64,000 nt of DNA. Origin: an uncultured Alteromonadaceae bacterium. Lineage in GTDB: Bacteria > Pseudomonadota > Gammaproteobacteria > Enterobacterales > Alteromonadaceae. The position numbers were made by a program, and so were the translations under genes. The notes under the pieces are model-generated. The model ran no database searches and was not told the DNA's origin. It was given only the letters and a program-made list of their open reading frames with translations. Positions 49,584 through 59,269 of this stretch are shown one piece after another. Position 1 is the stretch's first letter; every line of letters begins with the position of its first letter. Location: positions 1-64,000 of the forward strand of contig CANMXU010000016.1 of the NCBI GenBank assembly GCA_947501935.1, in the 5' to 3' direction.

Positions 49584-50195
49584 TTAGTTATTTTCAACGC
49601 TGCTTTCATCACTGGTTTCTTTGCTACTGTCGAGAATATTTTTCACTTTTTCTTGTAATAAAGGCAGGGTTTGTTGCTCAAACCACGGATTTCGTTTAAG
49701 CCAGATATTGTTTCTTGGGCTAGGGTGGGGGAGTACGATGTTATTATTTATTAATAATTGCTCTGACTGCGCGGCCAGTTCGGTAATATTTTTTTTTGAT
49801 TGCAAATGCCATGCAATCGCATATTTTCCTAAAATAACAGTAAGTTCAACGTGCTTTAGCTGCGCTAATATTTGGCTGCGCCAAGTACTTGCACATAATG
49901 GCAATGGTGGTAAATCACCTGAGGCTCCTTTTCCAGGATAACAAAAGCCCATAGGTAAAATGGCAAATAGTTCGGGATTATAAAATTGCTGCTGATTAAC
50001 GCCTAACCATGCTCTTAAACGCGCACCACTTTTATCATCAAAAGGACGGCCTTTTTCGTGAGTAACTATACCGGGCGCTTGACCTGCAATTAAAATTTTA
50101 CTACCGCGGCTAAGTTGAACTATTGGTTTTGGCGCCAGTGGCAATTTATTAAGGCATAATTGGCACTGGCTTATTTGTTTAACTAAATCATTCAT
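49584..50195 (-). CDS. Uracil-DNA glycosylase family protein
   Basis: 203 residues. The motif ILIAGQAPGIVTHEKGRPFDDKSGARLRAWL matches the GxxPG...F...SG pattern of the UDG superfamily (family 4/5-like, COG1573), and VLPHPSPRN is the C-terminal substrate-loop motif. An N-terminal CQLC and later cysteines (GFCYPGKG, PLCAST) could bind an Fe-S cluster or zinc. Base-excision activity is likely but the exact subfamily is not certain. 26 bases downstream of an aldo-keto reductase gene on the same strand. Confidence 0.85.
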   Translation of the reverse strand: MNDLVKQISQCQLCLNKLPLAPKPIVQLSRGSKILIAGQAPGIVTHEKGRPFDDKSGARLRAWLGVNQQQFYNPELFAILPMGFCYPGKGASGDLPPLPLCASTWRSQILAQLKHVELTVILGKYAIAWHLQSKKNITELAAQSEQLLINNNIVLPHPSPRNNIWLKRNPWFEQQTLPLLQEKVKNILDSSKETSDESSVENN

Positions 50196-50221
50196 CGGTA
50201 ATTTTTTAATCGCTGGTTGGT

Positions 50222-51241
50222 TTAGCTTTCAACCACAATGTTATTGATTTGGCTTATTTCATCGTCGCTAAAAGCTAAATTTTCAAGTGCAGCGACACAA
50301 TCTTTTATTTGCGCTGTTTTACTGGCGCCAATTAAGCACGAGGTTACCGCGGGATTATGCAAGGTCCAGGCGATTGCCATTTGCGCTAAGCTTTGATTTC
50401 TGTTTTGGGCAATAGTATTGAGCGCTTGTACCTTTGCCAGTTTATCGGCCGAAATATGGCTTTCATTTAAATGAACAATATCGCTGTTGGCTGCTCTTGA
50501 GTCTGCTGGAATACCATTTAGGTATTTATTGGTGAGCAAACCTTGCGCAAGTGGTGAAAATACCACTGAGCCAAGACCTTCTTTATTTAGCACATCAGTT
50601 AAGCCGTTTTCAATCCAACGATCAAATAAGTTGTATCTTGGCTGGTGAATCAATAGTGGCGTACCTAAATCGCGCATTATATTAACGGCTAATTGAGTTT
50701 GCTCAGCGCTATAGTTAGAAATGCCGGCATATAATGCTTTACCTGAACGCACAAGATAATCTAACGCTTGCATAGTTTCTTCAAGCGGTGTTTCTGGGTC
50801 CATTCGGTGATGATAAAAAACATCAAAATAGTCTAAGCTTGTGCGCGTTAAGCTTTGTTCACAGCTAGAAACTAAGTACTTTCTTGAGCCGCCATCACCA
50901 AATGGCCCAGCCCACATGTCGTAACCTGCCTTACTGGAAACAAATAACTCATCACGATGTGGTAATAGATCTTGCTGCATAATACGACCGAAGGTGCTTT
51001 CAGCTGCGCCATAAGTTGGCCCATAGTTGTTAGCAAGGTCGAAGTGGTTTATACCTGAGTCAAATGCCGTATGTAATAGGCTACGCGCATTTTCATAACA
51101 GTCAGATGAGCCAAAGTTTTGCCAAAGCCCAAGTGATAAGCGTGATAATAAAACCCCGCTTTTACCGCAGCGTTGGTATTGCATATTTTGATATCTATTT
51201 TGGGCAGCAGTATAGGTTTTATTCGGGCTAGTGGTGATCAT
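50222..51241 (-). CDS. Aldo/keto reductase, YghZ (GpR)-like
   Basis: 339 residues, NADPH-dependent (beta/alpha)8 oxidoreductase. The closest match I recognise is E. coli YghZ, an L-glyceraldehyde-3-phosphate/methylglyoxal reductase: MQYQRCGKSGVLLSRLSLGLWQNFG, HFDLANNYGP (catalytic Asp/Tyr) and SSKAGYDMWAGPFGDGGSRKYL are shared. The protein has a 20-residue extension before that start. Cytoplasmic. Confidence 0.88.
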   Translation of the reverse strand: MITTSPNKTYTAAQNRYQNMQYQRCGKSGVLLSRLSLGLWQNFGSSDCYENARSLLHTAFDSGINHFDLANNYGPTYGAAESTFGRIMQQDLLPHRDELFVSSKAGYDMWAGPFGDGGSRKYLVSSCEQSLTRTSLDYFDVFYHHRMDPETPLEETMQALDYLVRSGKALYAGISNYSAEQTQLAVNIMRDLGTPLLIHQPRYNLFDRWIENGLTDVLNKEGLGSVVFSPLAQGLLTNKYLNGIPADSRAANSDIVHLNESHISADKLAKVQALNTIAQNRNQSLAQMAIAWTLHNPAVTSCLIGASKTAQIKDCVAALENLAFSDDEISQINNIVVES

Positions 51242-51500
51242 TATCTTCCTTACGGGTAAATGTAGTTGAGCTTTTTATTGTTACCTATGTGCATGTATTA
51301 TAAACAGAGTATTTGGCTGATTGATATATAGCTAATGGCAGCTTGTGATAATAAATGGCTTTCTCGTTGCTATTGTCAGCGCTAGTGGTGTTAAATTTAC
51401 TGGTAAAAGATCAGCTATTGGCAGGTATTTTCCTTTTTACTTTGTTTATTATAAAAATTAAGATATCTCTCCCAAAGTTTGTGATAAGTCGTGAAGTAAA

Positions 51501-51866
51501 ATGAAAGCAACTGAGTTAAAAGAATATTTCCCTGCCGGCGGAAAAAGCACTCAAGAGATCGAAATCAGTGATATCCAGCCAACGGGTAGCGCGAGTGTTG
51601 TTACCGGTTATGCGCTATTACCTGAACGCGATAATGCTGAAAAGGTGGTTATTTATCAATTATCACTTGCTGACAACTCGGAGGAATACCGTTTAATTCC
51701 GGCGAGTTGCCCACATAAAGGCGCTGATATTAGTCAAGACGAATTAAAACCTGATGGTAATATTTATTGCTCGATTCATCGTCGGCCTATTTGTATTTAC
51801 AGTGAATATAATCAAGCCTATGCGGTTGAAAAACGTGATTCTCACTACTTTATTATCAAGAGTTGA
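51501..51866 (+). CDS. Rieske-type [2Fe-2S] protein
   Basis: 121 residues. Cluster ligands are visible as C70-P-H72 and C90-S-I-H93 (CPHKGADI ... CSIHRRPI), with the usual 17-residue spacing. This is a soluble single-domain Rieske ferredoxin, not a fusion. Partner reductase or oxygenase is not encoded nearby. Confidence 0.85.
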   Translation: MKATELKEYFPAGGKSTQEIEISDIQPTGSASVVTGYALLPERDNAEKVVIYQLSLADNSEEYRLIPASCPHKGADISQDELKPDGNIYCSIHRRPICIYSEYNQAYAVEKRDSHYFIIKS

Positions 51867-51945
51867 ATAATAGCTGGTTTGTATAAAAAACCAGCTAAGG
51901 TCTATACTGAACTGGAGTAAATAATAATTACTTAGGAGAGTAGTT

Positions 51946-52143
51946 ATGGTTTCTTCAGTATCAAATAACTCATCACAGGGGTCGGTTTCGGATATTCTAC
52001 GCCAGCAAAGCCAACAAGACGAAGCTAGACGTATACAAGAGCAAGAGCGCTTAGCTAAACAAGCTAGCCAGCAGGAAGATAAAAGAGCTGAGCGTATTGA
52101 AAGTGATGAACGCCGTGGCAATAACGTGAATGTGCGTGTTTAG
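51946..52143 (+). CDS. Small Gln/Glu/Arg-rich protein (65 aa)
   Basis: Not recognised. TAGGAGAG precedes the ATG at 7 nt. The middle is a strongly charged helix (QQDEARRIQEQERLAKQ) likely to form a coiled coil, with a Ser-rich N-terminus. Cytoplasmic by lack of any hydrophobic segment. Confidence 0.6.
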   Translation: MVSSVSNNSSQGSVSDILRQQSQQDEARRIQEQERLAKQASQQEDKRAERIESDERRGNNVNVRV

Positions 52144-52198
52144 CTTAATTTTATTAAGTGTTTATGTTTCTTAAAGATCACTAAAGCACGCCTTGTAC

Positions 52199-52789
52199 TT
52201 AAAAGCCGCGAAAGAAAATACGCTTAATGCTGTATTTATTGAGCATTTTCTCCATTAATTCTACATCAGAGAGCCTATCGTCTAGCTTTTCAATCGCACT
52301 GGCTTGCGTGGCTAGTTTTCGGTCTTGGGCTTGGTCTAAGCCGCCACTTGCTACAAAACTTCTAATTTGTTCAAGTTCACCATGGTCTAACCAAATACCG
52401 CAGTTGATGCAAAGGTCAATAAGAACCCCTGAAATTGCTTTGAAGTTTTGCCGCGTCATTACTTTGTTGCAACAGGCACAAGGTAAATAACCTTCAGCTT
52501 TGGGTAGTGGCTTTCGTTGAAAATTAGGATCTGAATTATCGTCTCGATAAACATCAAACTCACTGGTGAGTACTTTAAATTCATCCGGTTCAAGCCATAA
52601 GCCTTGGCAGCTATTACAGCGGTCGAGTTGATAACCATTAAATTGATGGACGCTGAGTGACTCTTTGCAGCGTGGGCAGTGGCGGCTTTCATTGTCAATA
52701 GCTTGTTTCATACTGCCGCCACACATTGGGCAAGTACGACAATTTCCTTTTACGGTATGCTGGCAATGATTACAGTGCGATAAAGACAT
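52199..52789 (-). CDS. Zinc-ribbon protein (zf-TFIIB-like)
   Basis: About 196 residues from the ATG at 52789 (a TTG three codons earlier is in frame). Several CxxC pairs: CNHC, CRTCPMCGG, CPRCKESL, CNSCQGLWLEPDE, CACC and CINCGIWLDHGELEQI. The CxxCxGxWLxxxE motif occurs twice and defines the zf-TFIIB/COG3809 type. Function unknown; possibly nucleic-acid or protein binding. Confidence 0.75.
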   Translation of the reverse strand: MSLSHCNHCQHTVKGNCRTCPMCGGSMKQAIDNESRHCPRCKESLSVHQFNGYQLDRCNSCQGLWLEPDEFKVLTSEFDVYRDDNSDPNFQRKPLPKAEGYLPCACCNKVMTRQNFKAISGVLIDLCINCGIWLDHGELEQIRSFVASGGLDQAQDRKLATQASAIEKLDDRLSDVELMEKMLNKYSIKRIFFRGF

Positions 52790-53048
52790 AAAATTCAAGC
52801 GAGTTATTTAAAGGATGTTTTATTCTACCTTAATAAATTGTCTAGGCTACCAACATTTTTAAGTCGCTTACTATGGTCAGTTTGCTGCGTTTTTTGTAAG
52901 AAATAGAGCTTGGCTGTATTAAGCTTATGATGTTGAAAACTTTGCTAATGCTCGAATTATTATTGAGGTTTATTCTGTAGATAAATACGTGTAGAAAGGG
53001 GAAAGCTAATAGAGGAAGTTAGGTGACTTCCTCTTCAACTTATTGAAC

Positions 53049-54032
53049 TTACTTTTTAGCTTGTAGTAAGTTGCCTAATTCTTGTTTGGCTAAATAACTG
53101 TCCATGGTCGAGCGCAATAATTTATACAATAAAATTGAACCGTCTATTTCTTCTTTACGATTGGTTAAGCTTTCTATGTTTAGCCCAAGCGGTAAATTGT
53201 ATGGCAGTACCGCATCTAAAATTTGCTGTAAACTATTGCTACATATACGAATTGACTCATATAACGGGTTGTCAGCATTTAAAATACGTAAGCTGGTCGC
53301 TTCAGGTACGCTAACACCTAACCAGTCAATAAATTCTAAGGTTTTTTCACTGCCACATGGTGAGAAGGTTAAAATAATACGTTGTGGTTTCAGGTTTTGT
53401 TTTTGGCATTCAATCGCATAACGAGTTAGTTGGTCAATTGTTGCTTGTGGGTTATAAATAGCCTGTGAAATAAAGAAATTACAACCTTGTTGATGTTTCT
53501 CTATTAAACGTAGATGCTCATTGCCTTTACGTGCGTGGCGCTCAGCTATGGTTACTCCACCAATAAAAAAATTATTGTCGTTATTTACCAGTGTTTGGTA
53601 AGCCTGCTCTAAAGGTAAGCTCACTTGGTTTTTAGTTGATGGACTCCCAACTAATACCAAGTCACGTACGCCATATTCTTGCCAAGCTTGGTCAGCCCAT
53701 TGGTTAAAGTCTTCAGCATTTGACTGGCCAACACTTTTGTATGTGATAACAGGTCTTGATGATTTTTTCTGTAATAAAGAAGAATATAATCTTGGATCAT
53801 GGGTCGTTTTAAATGGAAAAGGGCGAGGCTTGCTAGTTCTCGAGTTTTCGTCTTGAATATCATAAACAATCAAACCATCAAAATCGATGTCGCTAACGCG
53901 CTCTAAAAGCTTTTCTGCAATCGACTCTACTTGCTCTATAGGTGTATCACTTTTAGGTGGCGTGGTACCAATAAAATATACACCGCGAGTAATGTCGTTA
54001 TATCGTATTCTAAGTTCAGATTCGTTATTCAA
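53049..54032 (-). CDS. Methylenetetrahydrofolate reductase-like protein
   Basis: 327 residues, TIM-barrel of the MetF/MTHFR superfamily: GVYFIGTTPPK start, FDGLIVYDIQDENSR, VGSPSTKNQVSLPL, and FFISQAIYNPQATIDQL near the barrel end. It is diverged from classical MetF, so it may be an atypical reductase or a related flavin enzyme. Stands alone. Confidence 0.72.
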   Translation of the reverse strand: MNNESELRIRYNDITRGVYFIGTTPPKSDTPIEQVESIAEKLLERVSDIDFDGLIVYDIQDENSRTSKPRPFPFKTTHDPRLYSSLLQKKSSRPVITYKSVGQSNAEDFNQWADQAWQEYGVRDLVLVGSPSTKNQVSLPLEQAYQTLVNNDNNFFIGGVTIAERHARKGNEHLRLIEKHQQGCNFFISQAIYNPQATIDQLTRYAIECQKQNLKPQRIILTFSPCGSEKTLEFIDWLGVSVPEATSLRILNADNPLYESIRICSNSLQQILDAVLPYNLPLGLNIESLTNRKEEIDGSILLYKLLRSTMDSYLAKQELGNLLQAKK

Positions 54033-54271
54033 AATGATGACTTCTTGTTTAAATATTGTAGGGATTAGTTTTATCTTTATTGGGCTAACTAGAGCCTAGA
54101 GTGAATATAAAACACATTTAGACGTTTAGCCGTCTATATAGTGATGGCTATGCCAAATAATGTCAACAACCAATTCAGCCTTTAATGTGTCGTTTTAGTA
54201 TATGAAATACCGTTTATGTTTTTTCTACTAAGTTACGGGCTGAGTTTGTTAATAAGCTAATGTTTCAGCCT

Positions 54272-54664
54272 TTAAACAATATTAATACTTAGATTGTTAT
54301 ATTTTTCAGTGATCTTAGTTAATTGTTTTTCTATGGTTTGTGCGGTGAATGGCTTAACAATAAAACCGGTAACTTTTGAAGCAATTACTGACCTTATTTT
54401 ATCTTTATCATTTTCACAAGTAACCATTAATACTGGTAAATAGGCCAGTTCACGTTGGTTCCTTATTTTGTCGAGCAGTTGTTGGCCATTAAGTTTAGGC
54501 ATGTAAAAATCAGTAATGAGTAGGTCATAAGCGTTGTTTTGCAACATTTGAAAAGCTTGGCGGCCATCGGTAGCTTCATCGTTATCGGTATAACCAAGGC
54601 TACGTAATATTTGTAATAATACATGGCGCATTGAAATCATGTCGTCAACCACTAAAATTTTCAT
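54272..54664 (-). CDS. CheY-like single-domain response regulator
   Basis: About 130 residues, receiver domain only. From ATG 54664: acidic pair D7-D8, phospho-acceptor D52 (LLITDFYMPKLNG), T82 and K104 (FIVKPF). It resembles CheY but the sensor kinase is not nearby and the target is unknown. AAAAGGA is 10 nt before the chosen ATG; a TTG three codons upstream is too close to it. Confidence 0.88.
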   Translation of the reverse strand: MKILVVDDMISMRHVLLQILRSLGYTDNDEATDGRQAFQMLQNNAYDLLITDFYMPKLNGQQLLDKIRNQRELAYLPVLMVTCENDKDKIRSVIASKVTGFIVKPFTAQTIEKQLTKITEKYNNLSINIV

Positions 54665-54910
54665 GGTGTTCAAATCCTTTTGAGCAATTAGTTATCTTAA
54701 AATACAACTATAAATATAGCGCTTAATTTAATTAATACCCAAGTCAGCCATAAAATGAATTGTGCTATGAATAACGAAATGTACGTCTATACTCAAGTTG
54801 ATGTGATGGGGTTTGTGGTATCAACACTTTATAGACCTTGTGAATAATAAAAAATACAGCCTTTATTTATGCTTTATATATAAATTGCTGCAACTTAATT
54901 AGGTAAACTT

Positions 54911-55141
54911 ATGAAGCAGGAAGCATTAACAACCGTTACAATTATATATTACGACAGTGGCTCACTTGAATTGCACCATAAAGTGAAACATTACCCTAAA
55001 AATGGCGCGGGTCGAGTGGTGATCCCAGCTGAGTTTAAGCAAGATAAATCAATTATCGCGGTTTGTTTAGATGAAATAACCATAATCAATAAAGTAGGTG
55101 ATCGCGTTATAGGTGTTGATATTGCCGATGAACATGAGTAA
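54911..55141 (+). CDS. Small conserved hypothetical protein (TIGR02922-like, 76 aa)
   Basis: Sequence pattern VTIIYYDSGSLELHHKVKHYP ... GRVVIPAEFKQDKSIIAVCLDEITIINKVGDR resembles, from memory, a small family (TIGR02922) found in Colwellia and Shewanella. RVVIPAEFK is reminiscent of AbrB/SpoVT-type swapped-hairpin domains. Function unknown. Confidence 0.65.
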   Translation: MKQEALTTVTIIYYDSGSLELHHKVKHYPKNGAGRVVIPAEFKQDKSIIAVCLDEITIINKVGDRVIGVDIADEHE

Positions 55142-55197
55142 TAAGTAAATTTTTATTGAGCTGAACTACATTCTTAATATGTAATTTTTATGCGAAA

Positions 55198-55857
55198 TTA
55201 AAGTATAAAAAGCTCGTTTAATTCGTATAGCTCATAGGCACCATTGCTATGTCGACTAACACTTACCATTTTGGCCGCAACTTGCTCGCCGCTAATAGGT
55301 TTGTACTTTTTTATCCCAGGTAAACATGACAGCAGTGATAATAGTGGTGCCGATACTTTTTCGGCCAATCTAAACTCTTTTCTGGTGCCCACTAATAACG
55401 AAGGTCTAAAAATACTCACCCGAGTAAAGCCTAACTGGGCAATTTTGTCTTCTAATAAACCTTTCATATTAAAATACGCACTTTTGCTGGCGCTATTGGC
55501 GCCGCTAGAAGACACTAATAAATAGTGTTGCACACCATTTTCTGCAGCAAGTTGTGCGACTTTAAATTGGTAATCAACATCAACTTTTTTTTGAGCAGCA
55601 ATTGACCCAGCGCTTTTTACGGTAGTGCCTAAACAAGAAAAGAGCATATCGCCGTTAAAACAACGAGCATATTCACTAAGATTTTCAAAATTCACCACTA
55701 TGTTCTCAACATTAGCTTGATGATATGTGATGGGGCTACGAGAAATGGCAATCACCTTACTAATATGTTTTGCTTGGCTAAGCTGTTGCACTAAGGCTTG
55801 CCCGATTAAGCCCGTTGCGCCCAGTACTATGGCTATTTTTCCTGTAGTTTTTGTCAT
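55198..55857 (-). CDS. NAD(P)-binding oxidoreductase (atypical SDR, HTATIP2/YbjT-like)
   Basis: 219 residues with the dinucleotide fold GATGLIGQALVQQL (about 13-26) and the YLLVSSSGANSASKSAYFNMKGLLE segment, an SDR-like S...Y...K arrangement. It is shorter than extended SDRs. Substrate unknown. Confidence 0.78.
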   Translation of the reverse strand: MTKTTGKIAIVLGATGLIGQALVQQLSQAKHISKVIAISRSPITYHQANVENIVVNFENLSEYARCFNGDMLFSCLGTTVKSAGSIAAQKKVDVDYQFKVAQLAAENGVQHYLLVSSSGANSASKSAYFNMKGLLEDKIAQLGFTRVSIFRPSLLVGTRKEFRLAEKVSAPLLSLLSCLPGIKKYKPISGEQVAAKMVSVSRHSNGAYELYELNELFIL

Positions 55858-56036
55858 CAGCGCTTTAATTAACTCATTAAATTATATAAAAATAGTTTCA
55901 GCGATAATCTAACAGAATTAAAACTAATAAGAACCTGAATTTTGTTATTCAATAGATACAATAAATAAGATGAATAAGCACGGATACGCGTGCTATATTA
56001 GCCAATATATTTTTCTCTTAAACATAGGTCTCCTTT

Positions 56037-56339
56037 ATGCTGTGTGCTATTTATAAAAGTCTTAAAAAACCGCAAACCTACTTATTTGTAAAAAAACGTG
56101 ATGACTTTTCAGACGTTCCAGAAGCGTTAAAAGAAATTTTCGGTACACCAAATTTAGTGACCATTATTAATCTGGCCACGAAAGAAAAACTGGCGATGGC
56201 AGATATTGATAAAGTAAAAGAAAACTTAGTCACGCAAGGTTATTATTTGCAACTGCCACCACCAACCGAAAATTTATTAAAAGAGCATAAAGCTACAATG
56301 GACAAAATAGCGAAAAGCCAAGGAGCACTTGATGATTAA
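56037..56339 (+). CDS. ycgL: YcgL domain protein
   Basis: 100 residues: MLCAIYKSLKKPQTYLFVKKRDDFSDVPEAL and GTPNLVTIINL match the YcgL family, small cytoplasmic proteins of unknown function. Its last 8 bases overlap the transglycosylase start, and ycgN follows, as in related genomes, so the three form an operon. Confidence 0.9.
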   Translation: MLCAIYKSLKKPQTYLFVKKRDDFSDVPEALKEIFGTPNLVTIINLATKEKLAMADIDKVKENLVTQGYYLQLPPPTENLLKEHKATMDKIAKSQGALDD

Positions 56340-57396
56340 TTTATTGAAGCGCTTTACTTCGTTTAAAAAGTCATCTGCTTTTAAGCTTTTACTTTCAAGT
56401 GGTTGTGTATTATTTGCTGCTGGTTCGTACGCCCAAATGGCGAAAACCAATTTTGAGCAATACATTGACGACATTAAAGTTGAAGCTCAGGAAAAAGGGT
56501 TTAGCCAAGCATTACTCGATAGTAGCTTTGCCAATGTGCAATATCATAAACGCGCCGTTATTGCTGATAAAAACCAACCTGAAAATGTTGAAACCTTAGA
56601 TACTTATTTACCTAAACGTGTGCCCGACTGGAAAATAAAACGTGCCCGTGAAATGTATAAAAAACATCAAGTGCTACTAAACCAAGTGGGTGAACAGTAC
56701 GGCGTACAACCGCGTTTTATTGTCGCTTTATGGGGCCTTGAAACCAACTTTGGTAAAATAATGGGTAATTATAATGTTATTTCTGCGTTATCGACGCTTG
56801 CCTATGAAGGTCGCAGAGAAGCGTTTTTCAAGAAGCAAATATGGGCGGCGTTAACCATTTTAGACCAAGGCCATATTACCATTGACCAAATGAAAGGCTC
56901 TTGGGCTGGCGCGATGGGACAAAATCAATTTATGCCAACCTCTTTTGTTAGCTATGCGGTAGATGGTGATGGCGACGGTAAAAAAGATATTTGGGGTAAT
57001 CAAGCCGATGTTTTTTCATCGATGGCCAATTATTTGAAAAAAGAAGGCTGGGATGACAATTTAACTTGGGGCAGACAGGTTAAATTACCTGAAAATTTTG
57101 ACTTAAGTTTAGCCATTCCGAAAAATACCGGCAGTCGTAAAAAATGGTTAGCGGCATGGTCTAAAACTGAAAAAAGCTTAGCACAATGGCAAGCTTTAGG
57201 TATACGGAGAGCTGATGGCACCAACTTACCTAATGTTGATGTAACCGCCGCATTAGTATTTCCCGATGATGAAAAAGGCCGCGTGTATTTAGCTTACGAT
57301 AACTATAAAAGCTTAATGCATTGGAATTTATCGTATTACTTTGTTAGCTCTGTTGGTCATTTATCTGATCGTATTAAATTTCCTCCGGTGAAATAA
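56332..57396 (+). CDS. Lytic murein transglycosylase (MltB family)
   Basis: Cleaves peptidoglycan glycan strands to 1,6-anhydro products. From ATG 56332 the protein has an N-terminal signal (LLSSGCVLFAAGSYAQM, about 22-37), then the SLT/MltB fold with catalytic E137 in LWGLETNFGKIMG. GAMGQNQFMPTSFVSYAVDGDGDGKKD also fits MltB-type enzymes. The Cys before AAGSYA is not in a clear lipobox, so a periplasmic soluble form is likely. Overlaps ycgL; 3 bases to ycgN. Confidence 0.88.
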   Translation: MINLLKRFTSFKKSSAFKLLLSSGCVLFAAGSYAQMAKTNFEQYIDDIKVEAQEKGFSQALLDSSFANVQYHKRAVIADKNQPENVETLDTYLPKRVPDWKIKRAREMYKKHQVLLNQVGEQYGVQPRFIVALWGLETNFGKIMGNYNVISALSTLAYEGRREAFFKKQIWAALTILDQGHITIDQMKGSWAGAMGQNQFMPTSFVSYAVDGDGDGKKDIWGNQADVFSSMANYLKKEGWDDNLTWGRQVKLPENFDLSLAIPKNTGSRKKWLAAWSKTEKSLAQWQALGIRRADGTNLPNVDVTAALVFPDDEKGRVYLAYDNYKSLMHWNLSYYFVSSVGHLSDRIKFPPVK

Positions 57397-57399
57397 GCA

Positions 57400-57927
57400 A
57401 TGACTAAAAATAAAAGCTCGCAAGCCAGTGCGCCATTTTGGCAAACAAAGTCGCTAGAAGAAATGTCGCGCACTGAGTGGGAGTCGTTGTGTGACGGCTG
57501 TGCAAAATGCTGTTTACACAAATTTATTGATGACGAAGATACCGACGATGATACTGAGTTAATGCCTACCGATCATATTAAAGAAGGTGAGCAGCTGGTT
57601 TATTCAAACATTGTTTGTTATTTACTTAATGATAAAACCTGCCAATGTACGCAATATGATAAGCGCACTAAGCTAGTGCCTGACTGCGTACAGCTTACGC
57701 AAGAAAATTTGGATGATGTTTTCTTTATGCCACCAAGTTGTACTTATCGACGCCTAAAAGAAGGGAAAGATATACCTTCTTGGCACCCACTGCTTAATAG
57801 AGGCAAAAAAGCCGCAATGCATAAAGCAGGTATGTCGGTTCGGGGTAAAGTGATTAAAGATGATGATGTTGACTTGGAAGATTTTGAAGATCACATTGTC
57901 ATTTGGCCACTGAACGAAATCGACTAA
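57400..57927 (+). CDS. ycgN: YcgN family cysteine cluster protein (UPF0260)
   Basis: 175 residues. Cysteine cluster CDGCAKCCLHKF (about 31-42) plus later single cysteines (NIVCYLLNDKTCQC, PDCVQL, PPSCTYRRL) are the family hallmark, suggesting metal or Fe-S binding. FWQTKSLEEMSRTEWESLCDG is typical of YcgN. Last gene of ycgL-mltB-type-ycgN. Confidence 0.92.
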   Translation: MTKNKSSQASAPFWQTKSLEEMSRTEWESLCDGCAKCCLHKFIDDEDTDDDTELMPTDHIKEGEQLVYSNIVCYLLNDKTCQCTQYDKRTKLVPDCVQLTQENLDDVFFMPPSCTYRRLKEGKDIPSWHPLLNRGKKAAMHKAGMSVRGKVIKDDDVDLEDFEDHIVIWPLNEID

Positions 57928-57976
57928 TCTTCCTCCTTGTTTTATTTTCATTTTATTCTAAAAGCTAACTATTCTT

Positions 57977-58012
57977 AAAAGCTAACAGACATTGTTCTGG
58001 TTAGCTTTTTTT
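57977..58012 (+). terminator. Terminator after ycgN
   Basis: AAAAGCTAAC (57977-57986) pairs with GTTAGCTTTT (58000-58009). The same left arm also occurs 17 bases earlier (57960-57969), a local duplication that could pair alternatively. Confidence 0.85.
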
Positions 58013-58202
58013 CATTGCAAGCTATTCTTCCTTGTTATAGCAATTGAAATAATTCTCGCTAAGTGCTGTATTTATTAATTCAATTGACACTACTACTTCC
58101 CTAATTCTTACTTCATCAGCTGTCATTTATTAGAAACGTGGCATTTGCTTTTCTTTGAACTATATTCAAATGAATTAAATATCATAGATTAAGGGTTCAT
58201 TT

Positions 58203-58418
58203 ATGTCAGATCACCATACTTATAAAAAATTAGAATTAGTTGGCTCTTCAAAAACCAGTATTGAAGACGCTATTCATAATGCCATTGCCCAGTGTGGTAA
58301 GTCGGTTAAAAATATGGACTGGTTTGAAGTTGTAGAAACCCGCGGCCATATCGTTGATGGCGCTGTTGGGCATTTTCAAGTGACTTTAAAAATAGGTTTT
58401 CGCTTAGAAAAAAGCTAA
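58203..58418 (+). CDS. Dodecin family flavin-binding protein
   Basis: 71 residues. YKKLELVGSSKTSIEDAIHNAIAQ and WFEVVETRGHIVDGAVGHFQVTLKIGFRLE match dodecins, dodecameric shells that store FMN/riboflavin. W and Q residues used in flavin stacking are present (MDWFEV, HFQVTL). Confidence 0.93.
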   Translation: MSDHHTYKKLELVGSSKTSIEDAIHNAIAQCGKSVKNMDWFEVVETRGHIVDGAVGHFQVTLKIGFRLEKS

Positions 58419-58462
58419 TAACACTATTAGCTTTAAATAGGCTTAAGCTAGGATTGAAGCAC

Positions 58463-58984
58463 TTATGACAACGGCGTTAATTCTTGCAAATAGCGTTTGC
58501 CATTTTCTACATAATGCTCAGCTGACTTTGTAAACATGGTAAAAGCTTTTTCATCTAATGCTTTAACTACTTTAGCCGGCGAGCCTAATGCCATATGACC
58601 ATCAGGAATTGTCATGTTCTCTGTAACTAAGGCGTTAGCACCAATCAAACAATTTTTTCCGATGTTGGCACCATTGAGTATTACCGCATTCATGCCGACT
58701 AAACTATTATCGCCAATCGTGCAGCCATGTAACATAACTTTGTGGCCAATAGTAACGTTATTTCCAATAGTTATCGGATACCCACTATCAACATGTAAAA
58801 TACTACCGTCTTGAACATTAGACTTTTTGCCAATATTAACAATATCCATATCAGCACGGATTACAACATTAAACCAAATACTTGAATTTTCAGCAATATT
58901 TACATTCCCTATTAAGGTAGCATTAGGTGCAATAAAACAATTTTGTGCGATTGTAGGAGTTAATAAGCCTAGTTGGTAAATCAT
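58463..58984 (-). CDS. Gamma-carbonic-anhydrase-like hexapeptide protein
   Basis: 173 residues, left-handed beta-helix of hexapeptide repeats, with putative zinc ligands H64, H81 and H86 (SILHVDSG, GHKVMLHG). Resembles E. coli YrdA/PaaY-type proteins. Enzymatic activity varies within the family. Confidence 0.88.
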   Translation of the reverse strand: MIYQLGLLTPTIAQNCFIAPNATLIGNVNIAENSSIWFNVVIRADMDIVNIGKKSNVQDGSILHVDSGYPITIGNNVTIGHKVMLHGCTIGDNSLVGMNAVILNGANIGKNCLIGANALVTENMTIPDGHMALGSPAKVVKALDEKAFTMFTKSAEHYVENGKRYLQELTPLS

Positions 58985-59269
58985 CTCTTGATTCCATATG
59001 ATAAATAAAACTGCTAGAGTTATTGCACTAATGTGCAGTGAAAGGTTGTGTAAAAATAATTATTGTACAACTTATTCGTCTGGTAAAGCTTATTAGTAAT
59101 GTCTTTATTATGATCTATATTATAAAAATTTCATTTCAACGTAAGCTAATTGTATGAAAATCATGCTAATAATGATAAAACATTAGTCTAAATGAAAGAA
59201 TCACACTAAAACACTTGGTTGTTAAATAATGATTTAACACCGTAATTTTATTTTAATTAAGGGTAACTT